Shown: positions 1 to 9,321 of the stretch, in pieces | Numbering within the stretch: position 1 is the stretch's first letter | Layout: each line of letters starts with the position of its first letter | Origin: JARRLC01 sp050290865 | GTDB taxonomy: Bacteria > Pseudomonadota > Alphaproteobacteria > Rhizobiales > Rhodomicrobiaceae | NCBI GenBank assembly: GCA_050290865.1 | Contig: JBNKIW010000008.1 | Coordinates: 1-64,000 of the forward strand | Length of the DNA: 64,000 nt | Reading direction: 5' to 3' | Program-made: the position numbers and the translations under genes | The notes under the pieces: generated by a model | The model's database searches: none | What the model saw: only the letters and a program-made list of their open reading frames with translations | Told to the model about the DNA's origin: nothing

Positions 1-120
1 ATCAAGCACATGGCGAGCAATATCCTGCGTTCATCGAAAGGCAAGCAGAGCATGCGCCAGAAACGTCACGCCGCTGGCTGGGACGATGACTTTCTGTTCG
101 ATATGATCACCGCAAAATAA
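1..120 (+). CDS. C-terminal end of an unidentified protein (partial, cut by the window edge)
   Basis: An open frame runs from the first base to a TAA at 118-120 and gives 39 residues, ending DDDFLFDMITAK. It is basic in the middle (KGKQSMRQKRH) and acidic to hydrophobic at the end. Codon choice fits the rest of the window, and the next gene starts 66 bases later on the same strand, so this is probably the 3' end of a real upstream gene in the same transcription unit. I do not recognise the family from this short tail. Confidence 0.5.
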   Translation: MKHMASNILRSSKGKQSMRQKRHAAGWDDDFLFDMITAK

Positions 121-186
121 ATCATGCGATTCCCCTGTGCGACCCGCCGCCGCGACGGTGCACCGGGAGATTTGAGGAAATCGGAT

Positions 187-1230
187 ATGCTACACTTCGC
201 CATTCCGGGCGACATCGACATGCCCACGGGCGGATACGCTTATGATCGAGCTGTCCTCGCGCGGCTCGGCTCCAGCGGGATCGACGCGCGCCGCCTGCCG
301 CTTCCCGCAGGTTTTCCGTTCCCCTCCGACGCCGAGATCGCGGAGACCGCGCGCCTTCTTGCCGCCGTGCCTGCCGGTGATGTGCTGCTGATCGACGGAC
401 TGGCCTTCGGCGCCCTGCCGCGTGCCGTGCTCGCCCAGGTGGCTGCGCCGATGATCGACCTCTTGCATCATCCGCTGGGTCTGGAGACGGGTTTGGACGA
501 GGCAACGGCCCGCCGTCTCCTCGATCTGGAGCGGGAGGCCGTGACCATGGCCCGCCATGTCATCGTCTCCAGCCGCACCACGGCGGCTACGCTCGGCGAG
601 CTCGGTTTCGCGCCACCTCCCCCGGTAACGGTGGCGCTGCCCGGGACGGAGCCCGAGCCACGCGCCACGGGGAGCGGCGGAGAGCGTGTCGCCATCCTCA
701 GTGTCGGATCGCTCATTCCGCGCAAGGGCTACGACGTCCTCATCGCCGCGCTGACGCGTCTCGCGCATCTCGACTGGCATTCGACCGTCGCCGGGAGCGA
801 CGACCTCGACCCGGCCTGCGCCGCCGCCATCCGTGATCAGATCGAACGGAGCGGTCTGGCCGATCGTTTCACATTCGCGGGCGTGCTGCGGGGCGACGGG
901 CTTCCCCGGCTGCGTGCGCGCTCCGACATTTACGCCCTGCCATCGCGATATGAGGGCTACGGCATGGCCTTCGCGTCGGCGCTGCGGGTCGGGCTGCCGG
1001 TGGTGGCGGCGCGGGCGGGCGCGGTGCCGGAGGTGCTTCCGCCCGAGGCCAGCATTCTCGTGCCGCCGGACGATGTGGAAGCGCTTGCCGCCGCGCTGGG
1101 CCAACTGATCACCGACGGTGCGCTGCGTGAGCGCATGAGCGACGCCGCCTGGGCGCATGGGCAGACATTGCCGGTCTGGGAGGACACGGCGGCAATCATC
1201 GCCGGCGTCGTGCGGCAGGTGGCGGCGTGA
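187..1230 (+). CDS. Glycosyltransferase family 4 (GT-B fold)
   Basis: Cytosolic sugar transferase of 347 residues. The C-terminal half has the GT4 nucleotide-sugar core: LSVGSLIPRKGYDVLIAAL and, later, LPSRYEGYGMAFASALRVG. The ATG at 187 is preferred over the in-frame ATG at 124 because GAGG lies about nine bases upstream and the family start (MLHFAIPGDIDMPTGGYAYD) begins there. The stop overlaps the next gene by four bases (GTGA), so the methyltransferase is translationally coupled. One oddity: the EX7E motif reads E-G-Y-G-M-A-F-A-S, so the second glutamate is serine. Acceptor and product are unknown; a glycolipid or exopolysaccharide role is inference. Confidence 0.85.
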   Translation: MLHFAIPGDIDMPTGGYAYDRAVLARLGSSGIDARRLPLPAGFPFPSDAEIAETARLLAAVPAGDVLLIDGLAFGALPRAVLAQVAAPMIDLLHHPLGLETGLDEATARRLLDLEREAVTMARHVIVSSRTTAATLGELGFAPPPPVTVALPGTEPEPRATGSGGERVAILSVGSLIPRKGYDVLIAALTRLAHLDWHSTVAGSDDLDPACAAAIRDQIERSGLADRFTFAGVLRGDGLPRLRARSDIYALPSRYEGYGMAFASALRVGLPVVAARAGAVPEVLPPEASILVPPDDVEALAAALGQLITDGALRERMSDAAWAHGQTLPVWEDTAAIIAGVVRQVAA

Positions 1231-2045
1231 GCGGATTTTCCGCCGACTGGCTGCGACTGCGCGAGCCCGCCGACCGCCGCGCGCGGGATTCCGGGTTGCT
1301 GGCACGGCTCGCCGGGCATTTCGCCGGTTTCGAGCGCATCCGCAGTGTCGACCTCGGTTGCGGGACGGGAGCGAATTTGCGTGCCGTCGCGCCCGCGCTG
1401 CCGGTCGCGCAGGATTGGCACCTCATCGACCATGATCGGCTCCTTCTTGCGGCTGCGCGCCAAGACATCGCGGACTGGCGGGAAGGGCAGGGGAGCGGCC
1501 TGCGCGTCACCTTCGGGGCTGCCGATCTTGCGCGCGGTGTCGATACGCTTCTGGCGGTTCCCTGCGACCTCGTGACGACGTCGGCGCTGCTCGATCTCGT
1601 GTCAGAGCGCTGGCTCGATGCTCTCGTGCTCGCGCTGGCCGCGCACAAGCTGCCGCTCTATGCGGCGCTCAACTATGATGGGGCCATGCTCTGGGATCCG
1701 CCGCCCCCGGCCAGCGAGGTCATGCGCAGCGCCTTCAACGCCCACCAGAAGGGCGACAAGGGCTTCGGCCCTGCGGCCGGACCAGACGCCATCGCATACC
1801 TGACGGCGCAACTGCGGCGGGCAGGCTATGACGTGACGACCGCGGCAAGCCCGTGGCGTCTCGACGCAACCGACCACGCCCTCATCGCGGCGACCGCGGG
1901 CGGAATAGCGGGGGCGGCGCGCGAGACCGGCCTCGTCGGGGAGCGGGCCGTAGCGGACTGGCTCACCGCAGCCCGGTCGGCCCCATTCTGCGAAATCGGC
2001 CATGTCGACATTCTGGCCCTGCCGCATGGCGGCGCGGCGCGGTAA
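1227..2045 (+). CDS. Class I SAM-dependent methyltransferase
   Basis: Protein of 272 residues. Motif I of the Rossmann methyltransferases is clear near residues 42-52 (VDLGCGTGANLR), followed by an acidic strand end (LIDHDR) typical of the adenosine-binding loop. The GTG start lies inside the stop of the glycosyltransferase (GTGA), so the two are co-translated and may modify the same molecule. No signal peptide or membrane segment is visible. Substrate cannot be told from sequence. Confidence 0.8.
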   Translation: MSGFSADWLRLREPADRRARDSGLLARLAGHFAGFERIRSVDLGCGTGANLRAVAPALPVAQDWHLIDHDRLLLAAARQDIADWREGQGSGLRVTFGAADLARGVDTLLAVPCDLVTTSALLDLVSERWLDALVLALAAHKLPLYAALNYDGAMLWDPPPPASEVMRSAFNAHQKGDKGFGPAAGPDAIAYLTAQLRRAGYDVTTAASPWRLDATDHALIAATAGGIAGAARETGLVGERAVADWLTAARSAPFCEIGHVDILALPHGGAAR

Positions 2046-2058
2046 CGACTATCTTTAC

Positions 2059-2064
2059 TATAAT
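2059..2064 (+). promoter_or_regulatory. Candidate -10 element upstream of the usp gene
   Basis: A perfect TATAAT lies 75 bases before the universal stress protein start, in an otherwise GC-rich 94-base intergenic stretch. No convincing -35 is seen at 16-18 bases spacing, so this is a weak call based on the -10 alone. Confidence 0.3.
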
Positions 2065-2139
2065 GTGCACAAATGCCGGTTGCGCTGCCCGGAGCGTGCG
2101 GCGTCTCCCAAGTCGGTGCCGCCGGAGAAAGGCTGAACC

Positions 2140-2577
2140 ATGTACAAGCATATCCTGATTGCGACCGATGGCTCGGAGCTGGCGCAAAAAGCGGCCGAGC
2201 AGGGGCTGGCGCTGGCTGCTGCGCTCGGTACGAAGGTGACGGCGGTCACGGTAACCGAGCCGTGGGAAGCCGTCGTGGTTGCGGAGGCGGCCGTCGTCTT
2301 CTCTCCCGACCATTATGATGAGAGCGTCACGGCGAGTGCGGCGAACATCCTGCGCGGCGTGCTGGAAGCTGCGGAGCAGCATGGCGTGGCGTGTGAGATA
2401 CTGCACGTCAAGGACCAGTTTCCGGCCGAAGGTATCGTCGACACCGCCAAACACCTGGGCTGCGATCTGATCGTGATGGGGTCGCACGGCCGGCGCGGCG
2501 TCATGCGCTTCCTGCTGGGCAGCCAGGCGAACCGGGTCGTGACGCACAGCACGGTTCCGGTGCTCATCTATCGCTGA
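2140..2577 (+). CDS. Universal stress protein, UspA family
   Basis: Single-domain UspA protein of 145 residues, the usual length. It starts with the family strand and loop (MYKHILIATDGSELAQKAAE) and ends with the ATP-binding pattern G-x2-G-x9-G-S (GSHGRRGVMRFLLGSQAN) and TVPVLIYR. The ATP-binding type is known to form dimers and respond to starvation or oxidative stress. A GGAGAAAGG ribosome site precedes the ATG. It is followed by a convergent binding-protein gene, so it is probably transcribed alone. Confidence 0.92.
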   Translation: MYKHILIATDGSELAQKAAEQGLALAAALGTKVTAVTVTEPWEAVVVAEAAVVFSPDHYDESVTASAANILRGVLEAAEQHGVACEILHVKDQFPAEGIVDTAKHLGCDLIVMGSHGRRGVMRFLLGSQANRVVTHSTVPVLIYR

Positions 2578-2659
2578 CGCTCACCACGGCGTGCGGCAGA
2601 AAGACGCGTCTCTTCAATCCGGCCGGAACCGTTCTTGTGCCCGCCTCAGCCGACATGCG

Positions 2660-3517
2660 TCAATAAATCGACTCCGGGAAATAGCGCAGTTTGAGCTCTT
2701 CGAAGCGGCCCGAGGCGCGTACCCGGGCCAGAGCGTAATTCAGAACCTCCTTCAGCCGGATATTCCCCTTCGCCACCGCGATCCCCACACCTTCACCGAA
2801 ATACTCCGCTTCATGAAACCCGCCGCCGCGAAACTGGCAGCAGCCGGCGGAGTCCTGCCCGTTGATCCAGAACATCAGGGTAACCGCGTCGCCGAACAAG
2901 AGGTCGGCCTTGCCTTCCTTGAGCGCCTTGCGCGCTTCCTCCGCCGAGGCGAAGGGCAGGATCTCGGCATCCGCGAAGAAGTTGCGCAGATAGGCCTCAT
3001 GCGCGGTGTCCTTGACCACGGCGACCTTATAGCCGCTCAAGCCGTCGGGCGTGATGTCCGTGAGGTCGCTGGTCTTGAGCGTCACGAATTTGGCGGGTGT
3101 GGCGTAATAGCTGTTGGTGAAATCGACATCGCGGATGGTCTGCTGGGTGATGGCGATCGAGGCGACGACCGCATCGGCCTCGTCATTCTTCAAAGCGGCG
3201 ACGAGTTTTTTCCAATCCATGGTGTTGATCTCGCAGGTGACCTCCAGTTCCTTGCAGATCGCCCGCGCAAGATCGACATTGAAGCCGGTGAGCAGGCCGT
3301 CCTCGTCGCGGTAGTTGAACGGCGGATAATCGGATTCGGTCGCAAAACGCAGAACGACCAGCCACGACCAGTCAGGCTTGGGGCCGATCGCCTGGCCGCG
3401 CCATTGCGACGCCGCGGGCGCGTTCCCGTCCTGCGCCTTGACTTGCCCCGGCACGGCCACGGCCGCGGCGACGGCCAGGAACGCCAGTGATCCCAGAAGC
3501 GCAGACAGTCTTCGCAT
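2660..3517 (-). CDS. Periplasmic substrate-binding protein, family 3 (amino-acid type)
   Basis: Protein of 285 residues with a signal peptide (MRRLSALLGSLAFLAVAAA, cleavage near residue 28). The SBP_bac_3 core is visible: SDYPPFNYRDEDG, then GFNVDLARAICKELE and the specificity loop VVASIAITQQTIRDVDFT, where the arginine usually contacts the ligand carboxylate. No permease or ATPase gene lies nearby, so it is an orphan binding protein that may serve a distant ABC transporter or a sensor. It diverges from the GT2 gene across a 154-base gap. Confidence 0.85.
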   Translation of the reverse strand: MRRLSALLGSLAFLAVAAAVAVPGQVKAQDGNAPAASQWRGQAIGPKPDWSWLVVLRFATESDYPPFNYRDEDGLLTGFNVDLARAICKELEVTCEINTMDWKKLVAALKNDEADAVVASIAITQQTIRDVDFTNSYYATPAKFVTLKTSDLTDITPDGLSGYKVAVVKDTAHEAYLRNFFADAEILPFASAEEARKALKEGKADLLFGDAVTLMFWINGQDSAGCCQFRGGGFHEAEYFGEGVGIAVAKGNIRLKEVLNYALARVRASGRFEELKLRYFPESIY

Positions 3518-3671
3518 CGATACCTTCCTCGAACCCGAAAGCGACAGGACGGCGACGGGCGCCGTTTTCCCCAGAACTGTTTGCCGATAGGGATTTGCCG
3601 GTATTTTGGCGGCATCGTGGCGTCAATACAATCAAAACCCCGAAGCAGTCCCAGTTTTAGACAGCCCCGGT

Positions 3672-5615
3672 ATGATCTTGGTTCCACGTCCTCCGCCGCG
3701 CCAGGACGGCGTCTGGCGTGATCCCTATCTGCGGTCTTCTGTGTCGCTATGCGGCGACAGTGCCGCGCCCTACGCCGATGCGACGCTGCTTTTGCAGGCG
3801 GGCATGACGTTGCCGGACTGCAACAGGACCATGGCGGCGGCCGCGCATTGGGGGGTGGAACCGGTGGAAGCGGCGCTGGCGCTCGGCTGCCTCGACCCTT
3901 CGGCACTCATCGCTGCGCTGGGGCGGATGGCGGGCATCGGGGCCGCAGCACCCTTCGCCTATCTGCAGCTCAGGCGCCTGTCGCCCACGCCCGAACCGTA
4001 CCGCCTGCTGCGAAGCATGCAGCCATTGCCACTTGCCAATACTCCGGCCTTCGTACTCAACGCGCAGTCTCTCACGGCGGGGCGCCTCGTCACGCTCGGC
4101 TCCATGCTGGGTCCGGCCAGAGACCGCCTCCTTCTCGTGGACCGCCGCGCTCTCGGCGACGCCGTAGCCGCGACCTACCGCGAGCCGCTCGCCGCCGAAG
4201 CCGCGGACGGTCTGCGGCACCGGCGTCCGCGGTTCAGCGCCGCTTCGGGCATCAGGCGCTGGCAGCTCGGCTTTCTCGCCGCCGTTCTCGGCATCTTCAT
4301 GGGTGCGGCGGTCTTTGCTCCGCGTGAGACGATGGTGGTCTATGCCGCGGTTCTTTCGCTTGTGTTCCTGCTGACAATCACCATTCGCGTGGTAGCGGCG
4401 GTCCACGCCGGCTACCGGCGCGCCGTGCGCCGGACCGCGCGCTCCGCCCCCATGGCCAACGCAGATCTGCCGCGCTACACGATCCTGGTGGCGTTGTATC
4501 ATGAAGCATGTGTGCTGTCCGGCCTCGTGGAAAGCCTCAAGCGGCTGGATTATCCGCCGCCCAAGCTGGACATCAAGCTGCTGCTCGAGGAAGACGACGC
4601 GGAGACCATCGCCGCTGCGCGTGCGGCAGAACTGCCACCGCATTTCGAAATCCTCATCGTGCCGCATGGCAGCCCGCGCACCAAGCCGCGCGCGCTCAAT
4701 TACGGTCTGCAATTCGCCACGGGGGACTATCTCGTCATCTTCGACGCGGAGGACCGGCCCGTTCCGAGCCAGTTGCGCAAGGCGGCCGCGCGTTTCCGCG
4801 ATGCCCCCCCCGAGGTCGTCTGCGTCCAGGCCCGCCTCATCTTCGACAACTACGCGGAAAACTGGCTCTCCAAGCAGTTCACCATCGAATATGCGTCGCA
4901 TTTCGCCGGGATTCTGCCCATGCTGGACGCGGCGCGCCTGCCGATCCCGCTCGGCGGCACGTCCAACCATTTCCGCATCGAGGCGCTGCGCCGCGCGGGA
5001 GGGTGGGATCCGTACAACGTCACCGAAGACGCCGACCTCGGTATGCGTCTCTACCGCTGCGGCCTGCGCTCGGAAGTCCTGGATTCAACCACCTATGAGG
5101 AGGCGGCCTGCCACCCCCGCAACTGGCTGCGCCAGCGCACACGTTGGTTGAAAGGCTGGCTGCAGACCTATCTGGTCCATATGCGTCAGCCGTCCCGGCT
5201 GCTTGCCGAACTGGGACTGCCCGGATTTCTTGCCTTTCAGGGGCATTTCGCCGGCGTGCTGATCGCGGCGCTGGTGCACCCGCTGTCCTACGTGCTGGTG
5301 ATCCATGATGCGCTCTCCGGCGTCCTCATGCGCGAGGCGGAAACGGCGGCGGGGCGCAACCTGTGGCTCATTGCCGCATTCAACATGGCCGCCGGCTACG
5401 CGTCGTCGCTGGCCCTGGGGTATTTCGTGCTGCGCGGCCGGAAGGTGAAACAGCTCATTCCGCAGCTTGTCTTCATCCCTGTCTACTGGTTGTTCATCTC
5501 GGCCGCCGCCTATCGCGCCGTCTGGCAGTTCATCCGGGCTCCGCAGCGCTGGGAGAAGACCGAGCACGGCCTCACGAAGCACCGGCGGTACCAGTCCTGG
5601 TTGCCATATTCTTGA
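3672..5615 (+). CDS. Membrane glycosyltransferase family 2 with a degenerate N-terminal MshEN-like region
   Basis: Processive-type GT2 of 647 residues from this ATG; an in-frame TTG at 3606 would add 22 residues and cannot be excluded. Catalytic signatures are complete: the DXD-type DAED at 358-361, TED at 451-453 and QRTRW at 488-492. Two membrane helices precede the catalytic domain (about residues 185-245) and several follow it. The first ~170 residues hold a helical region like a GspE/MshE N-terminal domain (for example GVEPVEAALALGCLDPSALIAAL) but lack clear RLG motifs, so c-di-GMP binding is doubtful. It is a paralogue of the GT2 at 13260. The product is probably an exported beta-linked polysaccharide; the sugar is unknown. 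Confidence 0.85.
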   Translation: MILVPRPPPRQDGVWRDPYLRSSVSLCGDSAAPYADATLLLQAGMTLPDCNRTMAAAAHWGVEPVEAALALGCLDPSALIAALGRMAGIGAAAPFAYLQLRRLSPTPEPYRLLRSMQPLPLANTPAFVLNAQSLTAGRLVTLGSMLGPARDRLLLVDRRALGDAVAATYREPLAAEAADGLRHRRPRFSAASGIRRWQLGFLAAVLGIFMGAAVFAPRETMVVYAAVLSLVFLLTITIRVVAAVHAGYRRAVRRTARSAPMANADLPRYTILVALYHEACVLSGLVESLKRLDYPPPKLDIKLLLEEDDAETIAAARAAELPPHFEILIVPHGSPRTKPRALNYGLQFATGDYLVIFDAEDRPVPSQLRKAAARFRDAPPEVVCVQARLIFDNYAENWLSKQFTIEYASHFAGILPMLDAARLPIPLGGTSNHFRIEALRRAGGWDPYNVTEDADLGMRLYRCGLRSEVLDSTTYEEAACHPRNWLRQRTRWLKGWLQTYLVHMRQPSRLLAELGLPGFLAFQGHFAGVLIAALVHPLSYVLVIHDALSGVLMREAETAAGRNLWLIAAFNMAAGYASSLALGYFVLRGRKVKQLIPQLVFIPVYWLFISAAAYRAVWQFIRAPQRWEKTEHGLTKHRRYQSWLPYS

Positions 5616-5728
5616 CGCAGCCCGGCAAATACCGCGCATTTCCGCAAGGAGTCAGCAGGTTCCGGTCCGGTATATTCTTTCAAGGAACAATCTTGTGGCG
5701 TGTCCGTCACGCCCCGGGGGAGAACAGC

Positions 5729-6766
5729 ATGAAATGTGCCGGTATCGTCCTCGCCGCGGGCTTCGCGTTGGCGGCAGTCACATTCGCCAAAGCTGACGAG
5801 CCAGTTCAGATCGACGTCGGGGGAGAGTTCCGCAGCAGCGTCCCGATCCTGGGTAACGTGTCCCGCACCCTGCCCAAAAAAGTCGAGCAGTTATCCGGGG
5901 GCAGCCTCAGTCTGAAATTCCACGAACCCGGCAAGCTGTTTCCACCAAAAGAAATGGTTGACGCCCTCTCTCAGGGACGGGTGGCGGCGGCTTGGGCCTG
6001 CGGCGGTGCGTTTGCGGCCAAGGACAGCGCGTTCGCCGTGTTCGCCAGTGCACCTTTCGGGCCGGACATCGACGAGTTTCTCGCCTGGCTTTACAAGGGC
6101 GGCGGCCTCGAAATGGCGCGCGAGATGTTTCACGCCAGAGGCATCCACAACATTCCGTGCGGCGTCACCCCGGCCGCGGCGTCAGGATGGTTCACCCGGG
6201 AAATCCGCAGCGCCGCTGACCTGAAGGGCCTGCGCATGCGTCTTTATGGTCTCGGCGGGCGCATTATGGCGAAACAAGGGGCCAAGATCGTATCGCTGCC
6301 CTCGGACGAGGTCCTGGCGGCTTTGAAGGACGGCAAGATCGACGCCACCGTGTTCTCGCTGCCCGCGATAGACCAGCCCGTCGGCTTTCCGAAATATGCC
6401 AAATATTACTACTTCCCCGGCTGGCACCAGCCGACCTCTCTCTACCAGCTCTTCATCAACAAGAAGGTCTGGGACCGGCTGTCCGCGCGCCACAAGGCGA
6501 CGATCGAGACCGCGTGCGGCGATACGATGCGCGAGATGATCGCCGCCGGGGAGGCCGCGCAATGGCCTGCCTTGAAGAAGATCCAGGGCGAGGGGGTGCA
6601 GCTCAAACGCTGGCCGCCGGAGATGCTCGTTTCCTTCGAAGACGCCTGGAAGGAAATCGTGAAAGAGGAATCGGCGAAGAACCCGAATTTTGCGCGCGTC
6701 TACAAATCGTATGCGGACTTCCGCAAGAATTATGCCATTTGGCGGCATTTCAGCTTCCTGCAGTAG
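5729..6766 (+). CDS. TRAP transporter substrate-binding protein (DctP family), orphan
   Basis: Periplasmic receptor of 345 residues. The ATG at 5729 follows GGGGGAGAACAGC and opens a clean signal peptide (MKCAGIVLAAGFALAAV, cleavage near ADA-type KADEP). The DctP signature segment, AADLKGLRMRLYGLGGRI, contains the arginine that normally binds an organic-acid carboxylate. No DctQ or DctM membrane subunit is present in the window. The next gene, 116 bases downstream on the same strand, is a membrane histidine kinase, so the protein could act as a ligand co-receptor for signalling instead of transport; that is inference. Confidence 0.85.
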   Translation: MKCAGIVLAAGFALAAVTFAKADEPVQIDVGGEFRSSVPILGNVSRTLPKKVEQLSGGSLSLKFHEPGKLFPPKEMVDALSQGRVAAAWACGGAFAAKDSAFAVFASAPFGPDIDEFLAWLYKGGGLEMAREMFHARGIHNIPCGVTPAAASGWFTREIRSAADLKGLRMRLYGLGGRIMAKQGAKIVSLPSDEVLAALKDGKIDATVFSLPAIDQPVGFPKYAKYYYFPGWHQPTSLYQLFINKKVWDRLSARHKATIETACGDTMREMIAAGEAAQWPALKKIQGEGVQLKRWPPEMLVSFEDAWKEIVKEESAKNPNFARVYKSYADFRKNYAIWRHFSFLQ

Positions 6767-6882
6767 GAGCGCATAGGGGCGGCTCCGGGGATGCACGCAT
6801 GCCGCTCGTTCCGCCGCTGCATCGAGGCTTGCGCGGCCGGTCTCTGTCGCGCCGGAGCGGTGCGGTGGCGAGGTGAGGTTCA

Positions 6883-9309
6883 GTGTTCTCTAGGGCAAGC
6901 ATCCGGCTTAAACTCGCTGCAGGGTTTACCGGCGGACTGCTGCTTGTTGCCGGGGTGGGCATCTTCAGCCTTTTCGAGCTGAACGCCATGAACGGCGTCA
7001 CGAGAGACATCCGCGCGGTCTGGCTGCCGAAAATCGAGGCCGTCAGCACCCTCAAACGCCTGATGACCTCCCACGGCCTCCTGGCAAAGCGCCGCATCCA
7101 GACCCGCGATTTCCGTCAGATGGCGGCGGTCGATGCCGCCCTGAGGGCCGTCGATGCGGACATCGCCAGCACCAGGGCATCTTACCGTACCGGTCTCGGG
7201 GCCCAGCGGGAAAAGGCACTGTTCGAGGCATTCGGGCAATCCTGGAAAGCGTATACGGATTCGTTCGCTGCCGTCCTTGAGAACCTGGATGCGGGCCAGA
7301 TCACCGAAGCCTTCGACACATTTCAGACCGTATCGCTGCAGGCATTCGACACCGCCGTCCAGCGGTTGGATCGTGTCGCCGCCTATTCCACCACGGAACT
7401 GAGTGCGGCGCGGGTACGCTCGGACAAGGTCTATGCTCACGCGCGCACCGCCATCCTGGGTGCCGTCCTGCTTGCCGTGACCGGCGCGCTCGGCGCCATT
7501 GCCTGGATAGCGATGAATGTGAGCACGCCGCTCCTGCGCGTCAGCGAGGCCATGAAGCGGCTGACGGCGGGAGACGAGACGGCATCGATCCCGGACTACA
7601 GGAGCCGCCAGGACGAAATCGGTATCCTTGCCGATGCCGTGAGTGGCTACCGCGCCAGCGTCATCCGCGCCCGGGAGATGGCGAAGCTCGCCGAAATCGA
7701 GCACCAAAGGCTCCAGGCCGCCGTGGCGAGTATGCCGATTGGCCTGAGCTTGTACGACGCTGAGCATAGACTTATCATCAGCAATAGTGAGTACGCGAAA
7801 ATCTACGATCTGCCGGAAGAACTGACGGTCCCGGGCACGTCATTTCAGGATCTCCTGAGCTACCACTGCGCACATCGCTTCTTCCAAGGCCCCTCGCAGG
7901 AAGTGGGTGCCGCGAATCTGATGCGCGATATCGAAGCCGGCAGCAGCTTCGACGGCGTATGCGAGACGGGCGACGGCCGCAGTATACGTATAGCCCGCCA
8001 GCCTCTGAACGGCGGCTGGGTGGCTGTGCACGAAGACCTAACCCAGCAGCGGCGCAACGCGGAGGAGATGGCGCAGATGGTGCGCCGCCTGCGTGCTGCC
8101 CAAGAGGATCTGAAGCGCGCTGCTGCCGCCGCCGCGGCTTCGAACGAGGCGAAATCGGCGTTCCTCGCCAATATGAGCCATGAAATCCGCACGCCGCTGA
8201 ACGGCATTCTCGGCATGGCGCAGGCTTTGGCTTCCGAGCCGCTCACCGCCACCCAGCGCGACGGCATTCATACCATCCTGGAATCTGGCCAGACATTGAT
8301 GGTGCTGCTCAACGACGCGCTCGACCTGTCCAAGATCGAAGCGGGCAAGCTGGAGATCTCACCGTCGGACGGCGCGCTGCGGGAGGTCGTCGAGTCGCTC
8401 CACAAACTCTTCCTGCCGCGCGCCGCGGAGAAGGGGATCGAGCTGCGCCTGGAGATCGACGAGGGCGTGCCCGAAGTCTTGAAATTCGACGCCGTCCGCG
8501 TCCGGCAATGCGCTTCGAACCTGATTTCGAACGCGATCAAGTTCACGAATTCGGGCCATGTCGGCGTCGCGGTTTCCGCCAGGGCGATCAACGCCGGCGC
8601 ATATCAGGTTACCGCGACGGTGAGCGACTCAGGGGTCGGCATGAGCCGGGACGTGGTCGCGAGGCTGTTTTCGGAGTTTTACCAGGCCGACGACACCATC
8701 ACGCGCCACAGCGGAGGCACGGGCCTGGGGCTGGCGATCACTCGCAAGCTCGCGCGGCTCATGAGCGGCGATGTCGTCGTCTCCAGCACACCGGGGAAGG
8801 GCAGCACGTTCACCCTCACCTTCACGGCGGCAGGGAGTAGTGCCTCGAAGAAAGCCGTACGCCTCTCGCCACCGCCGAGCGCGCCAGCAGGTGCCGCCGC
8901 ATTCAAGGGGGTGCGCGTGCTGCTTGTCGATGACAATGCTGTAAACCGGCAGGTCGCCCGGCTCCTGCTGGCACCCTTTGGCGCCGTCATCACCGAGGCG
9001 ACGAACGGGGCAGAGGCGCTCGCGGCGCTGGACAAGGCGACGTTCGACGTCGTGCTCCTGGACGTTCACATGCCGGTCATGGACGGTATGGAAGCCATTC
9101 GCCATATTCGCGCCGCCGAAGCGCCATGGCGGAACATTCCCGTCATCGCGCTGACGGCGGATGCCATGCGCGGCGACCAGGGCCGGCTCCTGGCAGCGGG
9201 GATGTCGGGTTATGCGTCGAAGCCGATCGAACAGGCGGCTCTTGTTAACGAAATTCGCCGCGTGCTCGGCCGGCCGACGGTGGAAGGTGACGGCGCGGCC
9301 ATTGCCTGA
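6883..9309 (+). CDS. Hybrid sensor histidine kinase / response regulator
   Basis: Inner-membrane sensor of 808 residues. Order: transmembrane helix (about 8-30), helical periplasmic sensor (31-185), second helix (about 187-207), HAMP linker, PAS domain (about 280-390, starting AAVASMPIGLSLYDAEHR), HisKA with FLANMSHEIRTPLNG and the phospho-accepting His433, HATPase with a GTGLGLAITRKL glycine box, then a receiver domain with acceptor Asp727 (VVLLDVHMPVMDG). The GTG start is chosen because GAGGT lies three to eight bases upstream. There is no Hpt domain or output regulator beside it, so the phosphorelay must continue elsewhere. The adjacent TRAP binding protein may supply the signal. Confidence 0.93.
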   Translation: MFSRASIRLKLAAGFTGGLLLVAGVGIFSLFELNAMNGVTRDIRAVWLPKIEAVSTLKRLMTSHGLLAKRRIQTRDFRQMAAVDAALRAVDADIASTRASYRTGLGAQREKALFEAFGQSWKAYTDSFAAVLENLDAGQITEAFDTFQTVSLQAFDTAVQRLDRVAAYSTTELSAARVRSDKVYAHARTAILGAVLLAVTGALGAIAWIAMNVSTPLLRVSEAMKRLTAGDETASIPDYRSRQDEIGILADAVSGYRASVIRAREMAKLAEIEHQRLQAAVASMPIGLSLYDAEHRLIISNSEYAKIYDLPEELTVPGTSFQDLLSYHCAHRFFQGPSQEVGAANLMRDIEAGSSFDGVCETGDGRSIRIARQPLNGGWVAVHEDLTQQRRNAEEMAQMVRRLRAAQEDLKRAAAAAAASNEAKSAFLANMSHEIRTPLNGILGMAQALASEPLTATQRDGIHTILESGQTLMVLLNDALDLSKIEAGKLEISPSDGALREVVESLHKLFLPRAAEKGIELRLEIDEGVPEVLKFDAVRVRQCASNLISNAIKFTNSGHVGVAVSARAINAGAYQVTATVSDSGVGMSRDVVARLFSEFYQADDTITRHSGGTGLGLAITRKLARLMSGDVVVSSTPGKGSTFTLTFTAAGSSASKKAVRLSPPPSAPAGAAAFKGVRVLLVDDNAVNRQVARLLLAPFGAVITEATNGAEALAALDKATFDVVLLDVHMPVMDGMEAIRHIRAAEAPWRNIPVIALTADAMRGDQGRLLAAGMSGYASKPIEQAALVNEIRRVLGRPTVEGDGAAIA

Positions 9310-9321
9310 GCCGCGCCGGAT

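Noticed and set aside
190..1305. Long minus-strand open frame opposite the GT4 gene
   Set aside because: It is a high-GC shadow: no family features, Arg/Gly-rich translation, and it lies antisense to a clear GT4 gene.
2591..3490. Plus-strand frame of about 300 codons over the binding-protein gene
   Set aside because: The minus strand has a signal peptide and SBP_bac_3 motifs; the plus frame has none and is a shadow.
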